Positions 17,571 through 29,760 of a stretch of 64,000 nt of DNA are shown here, one piece after another; positions within the stretch are counted from its first letter, which is position 1; each line of letters begins with the position of its first letter. The notes beneath the pieces are model-generated. The model searched no databases. It worked only from the letters and a program-made list of their open reading frames with translations, and was not told the DNA's origin. A program made the position numbers and the translations under genes. Source of the stretch: Chlorophyllum brunneum (Eukaryota; Basidiomycota; Agaricomycetes; Agaricales; Agaricaceae); NCBI GenBank assembly GCA_963576785.1, contig OY756143.1, forward strand, positions 1,798,001-1,862,000. Reading direction: 5' to 3'.

Positions 17571-18987
17571 ATGCCTTCCTCCTCAAGGTACAGGCCTCTC
17601 CTCCCCACGACAGCGCAGGACGCAGAGAGGGAAATGGAGGAAGCTTTCGAGTCTGATAATGATATTGACACGCACTTCGTTCACGAGTCCACACCACTAA
17701 CCCATGGCAATGGCAACGGTGGTGATCCACACTTGCGTTCAGCAGCTTCCGACGCCCCGTCAACCCGACACAGACGAGCAACTTCCAGTGCCATCCCAGG
17801 AGCATACGACTTTGAAAGAGAGTACGAGTATGACTATCCTCCACCTGGCTCCCCTCCCCATCCATCAGCCAGCGCACTGCCAAATGACATTGGTAACAGT
17901 AATGGGGTCTTGCCGTCGTCTCCTACAAGGCCCTCAAAGCCGCGCCCGTCATTTTTTAGGAGAATTGCTGGGGCTGTGCTGCCCACGCATTATGTGCGCG
18001 TACCCACTAGCGAAGCGGGAAGTTCGCGGGCGGTTGGTGGGGGGACGGAAAATGATGGTGTTTTTGCCAACGTCATGGCTAAACCTCAAGCACATCGGGT
18101 AGTACAAACAGAGAGCGGGGACGTACACATTGTGCCAGAGGAAATACAGAAGGAGGTTCCACCTGTCAGTTTTCTCTTTTACTTCCTCCTCTTCGCTGTA
18201 CCTGAACAGATTTTCTAGTCATACACAGACGCCCAAGCCGACGCCGTACCAGCCTACTGGGAAACCACTGTCCACGCACCTGCGGGTATCGAGTCGGGCG
18301 CTGACATGGTCATTGACGACCTTCCCACCGGCTCCTTCCTCGTCTTCTGTCTCAACGCCTTCATCTCTTTCTTCTTCCAATTCGTCGGTTTCTTGCTCAC
18401 CTACCTCCTCCACACCTCCCACGCAGCAAAATATGGTTCTCGCGCCGGTCTTGGCCTGACACTCATTCAATTTGGCTTCTACTCCCGCGGTATGAGCTCT
18501 GATGGTGGTGTGGACAATGCTACTGGTGCACCGGACCCTGTTACTAGTGGTGAATTCGCATCTTCGATGGCCAATTTTACGACAGATCCTACGACCACTG
18601 CTGCCCCAACACCGGACGATGTTATTCTTTCTGTTTCATCAAGGGATTGGCTTTCTTTCTTATTTATGACCCTGGGTGAGCGACCAGGCCGCGGATTGAC
18701 CCACCCTTTCGTGATGCTAATGCCGGAACATTCCAGGCTGGTTCCTTGTCCTGTCATCGCTCATCAGCTTTTGGCGTGTCAAGCGTTGGGAAAACGCGCT
18801 ACGCACTCCTGCAGTACCCCCGTCCGCTGAAGATATTGAGCGGGACAGGGCGATGAGGCGGAACATTGAAAACGTGTTTGGTATCGCTTTTGGTGAAGAC
18901 GATGAGAGAGCTCGGGTGACGATCAGTGCTGATGCTGCAGCTGAAGCGAGACTTACCAGAGATCTAAGAGCTGCTGGATTATTATAA
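17571..18987 (+). CDS. BSD2: Bsd2/NDFIP-family membrane adaptor for the Rsp5/Nedd4 ubiquitin ligase
   Basis: Predicted 433 residues, exons 17571-18164, 18219-18675 and 18737-18987. Members of this family sit in Golgi/endosome membranes and recruit the HECT ligase Rsp5 through PPxY motifs, sending metal transporters and other cargo to the vacuole. The long N-terminus is polar. The PPSY motif is encoded across the first splice junction (PP from exon 1, SY from exon 2). Three hydrophobic segments follow: around GSFLVFCLNAFISFFFQFVG, around the AGLGLTLIQFGFYSRG stretch, and SFLFMTLGWFLVLSSLISFW, with hallmark residues of the family. A charged cytosolic tail ends RDLRAAGLL. If the 54-nt first intron is retained, translation runs into VSFLFYFLLFAVPEQIF and stops, losing the PY motif and all three membrane segments. 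Confidence 0.88.
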
Positions 18988-19161
18988 TAAAAATTCCCGT
19001 CTTGGTTTACGGCTGTTCCTTGCTGTCTGGATTACTTTTGTTCTCAAGTTGATCTGCTTTCTCGTGCCTACTTTGTAAATAGCTAAAGGAAGGGTGTTTA
19101 GGGCAGTCCAGGTGTATATTATTCGTTAGATAGCGTATCTTTAATTACTGTGTGGAATTCT

Positions 19162-20677
19162 TCACTTAGAGAAGGTAATAAGTGACCATATCGAGACGCG
19201 GCAATCCTTCCCTCCAGCCACGAGCCAACGTTCTCGTTCTACTTTTTCTTCTGGTGTCCATTCGTCGTCGCTTGCGTTGTCATTATCAGACTGAGTAGTG
19301 GGGCGAGCATCAGATGAACCCGCGAACTCGACTGTTTGGCAGCTGGACTTGTGATACTTGAGGGTGCCGAGTGGCTTCATTGTCCGCGTAGCGTATAACC
19401 GTATTCTTGGGTGGTATAATTACAATTTAATGTCAACATATTAGTGAGCAACTGACCTTCCATCCCAGCCGCCGACAGCACAAACTCTGCCGTCCTCCCT
19501 AATGCCTATCGCTGCATTACCCGGATATTTTGTCTTGTGAGCTACACAAGCATTCCCCGATGATGTCGTAGCCTCGGATACATTTATGGCGTTTGAACAT
19601 GGTAAGATAGAGATCGGCTTACTGAGATGTCATATCGACACACTAGGTGATCTGCTGAGACCGTGATTGCAAAATCATTCTGGGGTGATGCTTTCATTGC
19701 CATAACTGCACGGGTAGGTAAACAGATGAGACAGGAGGGGGAAGCCTGCAACGAACTGGTTTCCGTATGGAGCTTGGAAGTCCAAACGACCTCCCAACCC
19801 ACTCCCTCAACAGAAGTAGGTTTGTCGATGAGGGTGTATCTGCGTAGTGTTACGCTCCCGTTTTCGTACGCGCACAGAATGCAAAGCTCGTCGTGGTGGA
19901 GATCATTGGAGCTTACATGTGATGTAAAGAGATGTAGACCCATGATTATCCCTGAATGGGAGCACACATCTGAGTACGAAGTATCAGAGTCGAGGAGGAT
20001 ATCATACCAGCACTATTTCTGCCTTTGAAATCGGCCGAAATTATAGATTTCCGAATCTCTTGACCAATGGCGGCATGAACCCGATCTTTCGAGGGTAAGG
20101 ACCAGATATCAGCCTACACTCAAATTCAACGTCGCTTGGAGACGAGAGTGGAATATTCACTCACCACGGACGAATCAATCAATCCGGGAAGTGCAATAAG
20201 AGCCTTTTTCTTGGCATCCAGAGTAGAGGGCATCAGAGAGAACCGACAGTAATTAAGAGCATTCACATCCATGGAATAGCAGAGTTGTGGTACAGGGAGA
20301 TCCAAACTTGCGGCAGTATCGCCCAACCTAGCAGATTCAGGGAGTTGGATGATTTGTTTCCAGACGTGTAGTTTATTGTCTCGTCCATGACTGCCTGATT
20401 TCAACAAATGAAATTACTAAACCAGAGAATGGTATCCTTAAATCCCTGGAACGTACGTGATGATCTCGTCTCCCCATTCTTCAACTCCGAGAAGACCGTC
20501 GCTGTGAGCTTGCCATTTCGCGATTGGGCGAAGACTACGGGTAGAGGTGGCGACAACAAGGCCTGATGTGTCACCTGAATAGAGCCTTTCGTTGTCTTTC
20601 GAAAAGGCCAGTGTGTTTATGGGCTGGGTGTGCAGCCGAAGAAGATGTGTTGGGGCAGCTGGAGGTGGTACTGACAT
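19162..20677 (-). CDS. ASA1: ASTRA complex WD40 protein Asa1 (GNB1L-like)
   Basis: Predicted 413 residues, exons 20457-20677, 20165-20390, 20008-20113, 19623-19951, 19457-19572 and 19162-19405. Asa1 is a WD40 propeller subunit of the ASTRA complex that supports assembly of PIKK kinases such as Tra1. Visible repeats are LHTQPINTLAFSKDNERLYS, the HGRDNKLHVWK blade, the FTSHVSSNDL to YENGSVTLRRY blade, DFAITVSADHLVCRYDIS and the end KDCRVSIWSL. The family signature blade GIREDGRVCAVGGWDGRIRL is restored by splicing exons 5 and 6. The start is the first ATG in frame; a TTG upstream was not used. It is divergent from SPC3 with 201 bases between starts. Identification rests on overall repeat order and the C-terminal blade. 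Confidence 0.88.
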
Positions 20678-20878
20678 GTCGAAGGCAAGGGGTCCTGACA
20701 ACGGACCGACGGTGCGGAGTATCCGCGTTGTTTGTCTCGATAAACAAAGACGGGCGCCTGTGCTGATCGTGTAGGAGGCCGACGTGTCATTGTCACAACA
20801 CCGTGTCCAATAAATCTATGCTATAGGTCCTCCATCACACCTCCCACACGACCAGCCCTTGCTCTCATTGACACAGAA
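20678..20878. promoter_or_regulatory. Shared divergent promoter of ASA1 and SPC3
   Basis: 201 bases between two start codons pointing away from each other. It must hold both core promoters. No specific element is assigned. Confidence 0.55.
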
Positions 20879-21618
20879 ATGCACAGTATATTCTCGCGCA
20901 TCAATAATGTCTCTGCTCTACTCTCGTCATGCATGATGGCGCTCTTGGCTGCCATCGCAGTCTCCTCGTTCGTGTTTACAGCAGACCCCAAAGGTGATCT
21001 GGGGCTTCTCTCTGTCAAGGTGTACGTGGAATGAAGGAGGAATATGCGGCACGTTAACAGCTGTTTGTCCTAGTTACCCTGCGTCCGGTTCAAAGAAGGC
21101 ATACTCGAAGCAAGAGCTCGCGTTTATTAACTTCAACATGACCGCCGGTTCGTCGTTACACCTATTTTCACCTTACCATTGGACCTTACAATTCCATCTA
21201 TGCCAGATCTCAGACCCCTGTTCCACTGGAACACCAAGCAGCTCTTTGTTTGGGTAGAAACAGAGTTCAACAATACAAAGAAGGCGGGTACCAGTAGTCC
21301 TACCCAACAACTGTTCCTTACATGGCCACAGGCCGAGAACACAGTCGTTATTTGGGACCGTATCATCCGTCGTAAGGAAGATGCCAACCTCAAAGTATCA
21401 GGCAAGAACAAGTATATGCTCCGTGAACTCACGAAAACCTTCAAGTATGTCCATTTTGGACTCCAGTACGACAAGATACTTATGCCAGTAGGAATGCGGA
21501 ACCTGCCCATTATTCACTCAAATACAACGTGATGCCTTATGTTGGGGTTCTTACATACGGTGAAGCGGCAAGGACGACGACTCCTATTGAATTCCCTCCT
21601 GTGCAGAAACGTGTATAA
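20879..21618 (+). CDS. SPC3: Signal peptidase complex subunit 3
   Basis: Predicted 193 residues, typical for Spc3/SPCS3, exons 20879-21021, 21074-21147, 21207-21444 and 21492-21618. The protein is a type II ER membrane subunit needed for signal-peptide cleavage. The single membrane anchor is near the N-terminus (SCMMALLAAIAVSSFVF). The lumenal domain has the family landmarks FNMTADLRPLFHWNTKQLFV, ETEFNN, VVIWDRIIRRKEDANL and YSLKYNVMPYVGVLTYGE. The last intron must be removed to reach the YNVMPYVG motif; unspliced translation stops early. The gene is convergent with the NmrA-like gene, 141 bases away. Confidence 0.94.
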
Positions 21619-21759
21619 TAGGATGTCTTGTTGAATGTGATGCAAGCCTGACTACATTCTCTTCGCCCCATCGACATGGTTGGACGGATATTCATTCCAA
21701 GCTTATCTGCATACATTTCAACGTACCCCTACCCTAAAAGCTCTTGGATACAACTTGGC

Positions 21760-23046
21760 CTATCCGCGTCTCAGGACCTCCCCAACTTCCGGCCCAATGC
21801 TTGCAACGAGGTCTTTCGTGGTTTTCTTTGGCCGCCAACCTGTCGCCCTCGATCTATTTCCCCTGCACCTCGAGTTGGAGCCCAATGACTTGGAACCCTT
21901 ACGAACACTATTAAGTTAGGGGGACACGGCGTGCAGTCAGGGCATACCGCAAAATACTTGTCGACCTCCTTCTGAGTGAATGATGTTGGTTCTGCATTGG
22001 CGCTTTTACCGAGTTCTACAAGGACACGCCCAATTTCCTTCGCAACTTCGTACAAAATATGTTCCCCTTTCTCACCAAAATAATAACCTTCACGACCATG
22101 TCCGGTGCGTCCGTTTGCGATTACGGCATTGAAAACGGCGATGTATAGGTCAGCAACTAGTACACCACTTTGGTTCGACACACTTGCTTAAGTATCTGAA
22201 GAGCAACTCACCATCGTCAATATGCACATTCGACCATACATTCATGCCTTTACCGACCATACCTGGCCCGTGTCGGACCAATGCTGCCCGAATCAATGAT
22301 GGGACCTGCATTGAGCGATTATTCGCTATCCCGGCTGTGACCAATTCCCCTGTCGCAAGCCCGTAGATCGTTGGTGGAGCGACCAGATACGCTTTGATAT
22401 AACCCTCATTGTCAGCGCTGATGATGGCTAGGTCAACATTGCGATGGGGCGCGGTATCAGGAAGGGCTTCAAGGTCGTCCGCGTCCGCGTCGTCCCATAT
22501 TTTGTCCGTTGCATAAAGACCAGCAGCATTGTCTGCGAGAAGACCTGTGCCGGACTATGGACGCATATGCATGTGTTGTGGCAATATGACAGTGAAGGGA
22601 TGCGCACGGTGTGAATGAAAGTGGAGGGTTTTCCGGTGGCTTGGTACCTTCTCTTGAGTCCACGCAATATCAAATTTGCAGCTTCCAGGTTATCTGCATC
22701 CACCTTCAAAAAGGTTCATGAAGGACTGGTAATATCCGAAATCGCTTTGAGCTGCATTGACATACTGCGTCAAACACAACATCTGCCCCAGCAGCTAGAT
22801 CTTCGACCAACAAGAGGTCACTAAACGAACCGACGACAGGAGTCACGCCAAACTTCTTTAGCTTGATTGCTTTTTCTTCTGATCGGACTAATGTGGTTAT
22901 ATCGAATGAACGAGTGCTAGGATGTACCAGCAGACGACCCAGAATCGATCCCCCTATGTAGCCTGTTAAAGGGGAGGTTGGTTAAGGATTTCCGCAACAG
23001 TCGACGAACAGATCCGACCTGTAGCGCCTGTAGTAAAAATCTTCAT
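21760..23046 (-). CDS. NmrA-like / atypical short-chain dehydrogenase (NAD(P)-binding)
   Basis: Predicted 336 residues, exons 23019-23046, 22766-22962, 22608-22703, 22212-22554, 21948-22156 and 21760-21897. The first residues MKIFTTGATGYIGGSILGRL form the Rossmann βαβ unit with the GxxGxxG dinucleotide motif, spliced across intron 1. The middle contains FIHTSGTGLLADNAAG and VAPPTIYGLATGELV, usual for extended SDR/epimerase-like proteins of the YwnB/NmrA type. No full catalytic YxxxK pair is certain, so it may be a redox sensor rather than an enzyme. The C-terminus is basic. It is head-to-head with FMP40, only 76 bp between start codons. Confidence 0.83.
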
Positions 23047-23122
23047 TTTGACCGTTGAGTGGTTGCAATTAAGAGAATCGCAGGGGTGTGGTAGTCACGT
23101 GAGGAGGGCTATTGATCAGCAA
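23047..23122. promoter_or_regulatory. Very short divergent promoter between the NmrA-like gene and FMP40
   Basis: 76 bases separate the two start codons. If FMP40 starts at a later in-frame ATG (23153 or further), the spacing grows a little. No element is assigned. Confidence 0.5.
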
Positions 23123-25617
<2,495 letters not shown>

Positions 25618-26622
25618 AGGAAAGTTATAATATAGATTGGAGTGACCGTTGTAAGTTAATAATGACAGCACCTTGGAAGTCGTCTTTTTCTGCGCTGGCT
25701 ACGTATTTACAGGCAAGGTCACAGGCGGATATCTTCGCCCCAGTCTAATCAAGGTAGTGAAATGCACAAGGTATTTCTCAGAAAATCCGTACCTTCACTT
25801 ACGAGTAGCATGGGTCCGAGTACCAGTTACAGGTAGAGCTGGCTCAACTCCACACGCTCTTACTTAGATGGGTTACGGGCCACCCCGTCACATCTCCAAG
25901 CTGGGGCTCTCGTGGTACGGTCAAAACTGAATGGTATTGTACCTTGACACTCTCGCAGTGCCGTGAGGATAACAGGTTGCTTGGACGCTACAAACGAAAT
26001 CGATTTTCGAAAGCTCTCTGGTTATTTAAAGCTGAGGAAAAGTTGGTGAAGGATGAAGTTGAGGAGGCTGCCAGCAACCGGTCTCTGGCAAGTAAATGAT
26101 GTCAAATATTTCAACTCGAGTAGAGTTGCAATGATGAAAAACAGCTTGCGTTATGTACATGTGTATTTTTCTACCAAAAAATAATGATCTCGACAGCTTT
26201 CATTTACAAAAACTATGCCACTGTAAAGCAACATATACACAGGCTGCCGCAGTGATGCCAGCGAGTAAGGAGAGGTGTATGACATCATGCTATCAACAAA
26301 GGTGCCGCTGCTGGGCGACGGGGTTATATACAATAGCGACCAACGCTAAAGCAAGAGAAGACAAGAACCAGTCTGAGAATCGATGGGCGGTGACGGGTAT
26401 AGAAAAAAAATACCGCAGGGCAATCAAACAAGAGGGTGTAAGGTCTACAGTGATAGTGAACGGGATGCAGCAATGCATACAGGGTATGGATCTGACCAAG
26501 CAGATACAGACGGCGGGCTGCCTTTGACAAGTGCCCTGTTCTAGGGGGTAATGCAGCAGTGGGGGGGGTATCCGAGGGCAAGTAAAATGGAGAGCCGGGA
26601 AAGCGGTAAGGTATGGGCTAAC
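25618..26622. other. Intergenic region between two convergent genes
   Basis: About 1 kb, presumably two 3' UTRs. Short frames (25673-25867, 26153-26527) lack codon bias or recognisable motifs. No repeat or RNA gene is seen. Confidence 0.55.
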
Positions 26623-27673
26623 CTAGAAATTCGACCACGAAATGAGGTCGTTCCTTTGAGGTTCCCCACCACGGCCATCCATCTGCACGGTGACACCCAA
26701 GCTACTGCTCCTCACAGGCCTTTCCGCCCTCAAGCCTTTTACTTGTTTCAGGAAACACCAAGCGGGTACCATGCCCAATTCAACGTTACTTCCGCTGGTG
26801 GTACCGACACCATTGCCAGCACCAGAACCAAACATCGGGGTAAATGTGCGTGATGAACGAGCACCTCCAAACAAAGTCTTGGGCTGGGGCATGAGGACAC
26901 CGCTCTCCCGACCAACGACGCACCAACCATCATCGAAAGATTGGAGGATCATCAGTTGCTCACCAAGCGTGACGACAAGTTCATCAGGGAGTACAGGGCT
27001 GAAGGTTTGTCGGAGCTTGCGGATGGAACGTCCGGGACCTCCGTTGGTTGTGGTCGAAGCGAGTGACTCGTTGAAAGATGAGGTGGCTGAGAAGACGGAG
27101 AAACGTGACATGCGAGAGCTTGGGGCGTCGGAGTTGGGGATGATGGATACTCGTTCGGTTCCAGTGGCAGATGGGGCAACTGGAGAAGAGAGAGCGAAGG
27201 AGAATGGTTTGGGGAAGGTGCTGGACTGGCGGTGGTATGCGATGATTTTGTCGCGTTCTGCTTGTTGGAGCTCTGGTGAGGCCTTGGCTCGGGTCTTGGA
27301 GGGGAGGATAATTTGGGAGTTTATGTTATTGCGGGAAAAAAAGCGCGGGTGCGGATTAGATTGCCTGTGGGGATTTAGTTGGAAATCTGCTCCGAAATGG
27401 GGGGATGACGCACGAGTCGACCTCTTTTTCGAGATGTGGTTCTCCGTCTTTGACCAAACCACGAACCGAAAGGAAGGCGGAGCCCATTTGATCCTGGCGT
27501 TTCTTCGCGAGTCTCTTGCGATACAGGTAGAAGCCGAGCCACAGAGCAATACCCAAGAATACTGCGCCAGCAATAGAGAAGCCGACTATATACATTGCGG
27601 GTACACCTCCGTCAGACGGTGCAGCGGCAGTGGGTGCTGGTGCAGCACGGTTGAAAAGAGCGATGATGGGCAT
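26623..27673 (-). CDS. Single-pass membrane protein with C-terminal SH3 domain (Fus1-like layout)
   Basis: Predicted 333 residues, exons 27414-27673 and 26623-27364. A short Ala/Pro-rich ectodomain is followed by one membrane helix (YIVGFSIAGAVFLGIALWLG) and a basic stop-transfer YRKRLAKKR. The cytosolic part is Ser-rich and ends in an SH3 fold: FSPVLPDELVVTLGEQLMIL, then DDGWCVVGRE and LGMVPAWCFL. These match the ALYDY-like, RT-loop, WW and final β-strand positions of SH3. The layout resembles yeast Fus1 and basidiomycete membrane SH3 proteins, suggesting a scaffold that links the plasma membrane to polarity proteins; this is inference. The donor is GTGCGT, chosen because it restores the frame. 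The gene is divergent from 28063-29760, which also encodes a single-pass protein. Confidence 0.85.
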
Positions 27674-28062
27674 GGGGAGTTGATGTGTGAATGAAAAGAG
27701 GATATAAAAGGAGTGGAAGGATTAGGACGTGAGGGTGTTCATGTGCAGAGACAAGGCAAGGGGCTGTCGAAAAACGCGAGGCGGATTCCTTTTTGGGACC
27801 CTGGCAACCGATATGAAGACGCCGCAGCTCAGTCTTCTGCCTGGCCTTGCTCGCTATATGTATTGACGAGACGCAGAAATCGCTGCAAGACGCGTGGGTC
27901 GGCGTCAAGCGCTCAGGACTTGTGGATACAATTGTTTAGTGTGCGACTGTGGTTGCCAGAAGACCTCACAGTGTCACAGTCACAGCGACCGACACTTGCA
28001 CTTTTCCTCCTCCCAGCCGAGTTTATCACTCCCGTCACTCCTTGCCCCGTCCTTCCTTGACC
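27674..28062. promoter_or_regulatory. Divergent promoter region of two single-pass membrane protein genes
   Basis: 389 bases between the starts of two genes pointing away from each other. Short, TC-rich tracts precede 28063. The frame of the rightward gene stays open back to 27949 but has no upstream ATG, so this part is considered non-coding. Confidence 0.5.
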
Positions 28063-29760
28063 ATGGGCCTGGTTCCTCCAGAGATCCATCCCGTTGCGCC
28101 CCGCCAAACTGGGCCCCCTGCTGCCCCACCATCAGGTGCTGGTATTTCCGGAGATGACGCCCTCACAGTCGATCCAAACCAGGCCTCGGCTGCCCCCACA
28201 CTCGCTATCGACACAAGTGTCCCAGCCGGTGAGGGCTTCTCGACAGCGCCCGGCCTTGTACCCAGCTACACACCAGTCGTCACAATTTCACCCACCGCCA
28301 CACCTGACCCCAGCCCCACATCCGATTCTTCCGACGCTTCCGCCACCGTAGCAGCCGCCTCCAACTCTTCCCGTCCCATCTCTATGAGTACCGTCATCGG
28401 CTCTTGTGTTGGTGCTTTCATTGGTGCCGCAGCTCTCATCGCCCTCGGCTTCTGGTTCTACCGCAGGTATCAACGCTCCCTCAAAGCAGCTTACCGCTCC
28501 AGAGGCCGTGGCCCCCTCAATACCCGTGCCGATCTCCACCGTCGTCTCTCCCACAGAGAGCACTGGGGTAAACTCGAGGACACCACTCCAGAAGACAAAT
28601 GGGAGGGTCGTGCTAAAGCTGCAACCGACGAGTCCATCCCTCCCATGGAAAAACTCACCATGTTCAAGAAGGCACCCAGTGTCCGGACAGCTTATACCCA
28701 TACGGAGGAGGAACCCGTCCATTTCGACATCCCTCACCCCTTTGCCCAGCAATACTCCCTTTACAGCAGCACTCAAGCCAGCCCCGAAAACAACGCTGGC
28801 CACTACAGTAGCAATCCATCGATACCCATCACCAAGCCCTTCATGGCTCATGACACCAGTGCACCTGTACTCCCCTGGGATGACGCGCAAGGTTCCTTCT
28901 TGTCTGTCCGGACCCAGTCGGAGTCCTTGTCTGGCTCAATGTCCCCTTCCCTCAGCATGGCTATCCCTACTCCTCCCGCTACTTCATCCCCTCTTCACCG
29001 CTGGGAGAGCGCCGAAATCATCAATTTTGAAGGTCAAAGTGCCGAGATCGTCAACAACAACCCCTTCGGTGACGAGAACACAACAGGAGAAAGACGAAAG
29101 AGTGGTGGGAATCCATTCTTCGGTGCCCACGAGAGTGTCCCCAGACGCCGATCGAGATCAAATTCGATTGCATCAAAGGCCTCCAGGGCCTCGAGGCCGC
29201 GCAGCGATACTTCATCGGTATACGTTCCTGTACCAAGGCTTGATAAGGGCAAAGGCAGAGCCATCGACCCATTTGACGATGACCACACACCCGTACCACC
29301 TGCACCGACGTCAACCCCTGCTTCATCCGCACCTTCGTTTCCGTCTACCCCCTTGCCCACAATCTCAACATCAGTCCCCACAGTGACTATCAACACTCTT
29401 TCACCAAACCCTACCTCACCTGGCGCACCACTCCCACCACCACGGCCAGCATTCGCAACGCACGCCGCAACCCTTTCAGCCTCATCAGTATCGAGTAACG
29501 AACACGCATTGGCATTGCTACTTGCCGCACTGGAGGGTGACGCGACAGAAGAGGAAGTCCAAGCGCGGTTGAGGATTGCGTCAATGCAACCCTCGATCAA
29601 TTCGACGTCATCCATGTATAGCGAGGTCGACGAGGACGATGAGAGGGATGTCACAAAGGACTTCCCACTACCACCACTTTCGACATCCGGCCGCACGACA
29701 CCTACACCCACTATTGATTCATATGTGACTGCCGAATCTGATCGGACTGTGAGGACGTGA
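28063..29760 (+). CDS. Ser/Thr/Pro-rich single-pass membrane protein of unknown function
   Basis: Intronless frame of 565 residues from the first ATG. The ectodomain (about 115 residues) is rich in Pro, Ser and Thr with possible N-glycosylation (SNSS). One membrane helix follows (VIGSCVGAFIGAAALIALGF) and then a basic FYRRYQRSLKAAYRSRGRG. The ~420-residue cytosolic part is disordered, Ser/Pro-rich, with basic patches (PRRRSRSNSIASKASRASRP) and NPFxxE-like NNPFGDEN and GGNPFFG sequences. No enzyme or binding domain is recognised. The layout, a small glycosylated ectodomain with a long phosphorylatable tail, is frequent in fungal cell-wall sensors, but no family is asserted. Confidence 0.85.
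   Translation: MGLVPPEIHPVAPRQTGPPAAPPSGAGISGDDALTVDPNQASAAPTLAIDTSVPAGEGFSTAPGLVPSYTPVVTISPTATPDPSPTSDSSDASATVAAASNSSRPISMSTVIGSCVGAFIGAAALIALGFWFYRRYQRSLKAAYRSRGRGPLNTRADLHRRLSHREHWGKLEDTTPEDKWEGRAKAATDESIPPMEKLTMFKKAPSVRTAYTHTEEEPVHFDIPHPFAQQYSLYSSTQASPENNAGHYSSNPSIPITKPFMAHDTSAPVLPWDDAQGSFLSVRTQSESLSGSMSPSLSMAIPTPPATSSPLHRWESAEIINFEGQSAEIVNNNPFGDENTTGERRKSGGNPFFGAHESVPRRRSRSNSIASKASRASRPRSDTSSVYVPVPRLDKGKGRAIDPFDDDHTPVPPAPTSTPASSAPSFPSTPLPTISTSVPTVTINTLSPNPTSPGAPLPPPRPAFATHAATLSASSVSSNEHALALLLAALEGDATEEEVQARLRIASMQPSINSTSSMYSEVDEDDERDVTKDFPLPPLSTSGRTTPTPTIDSYVTAESDRTVRT

Noticed and set aside
27949..28062. N-terminal extension of the Ser/Pro-rich membrane protein
   Set aside because: The frame is open but no ATG occurs before 28063.
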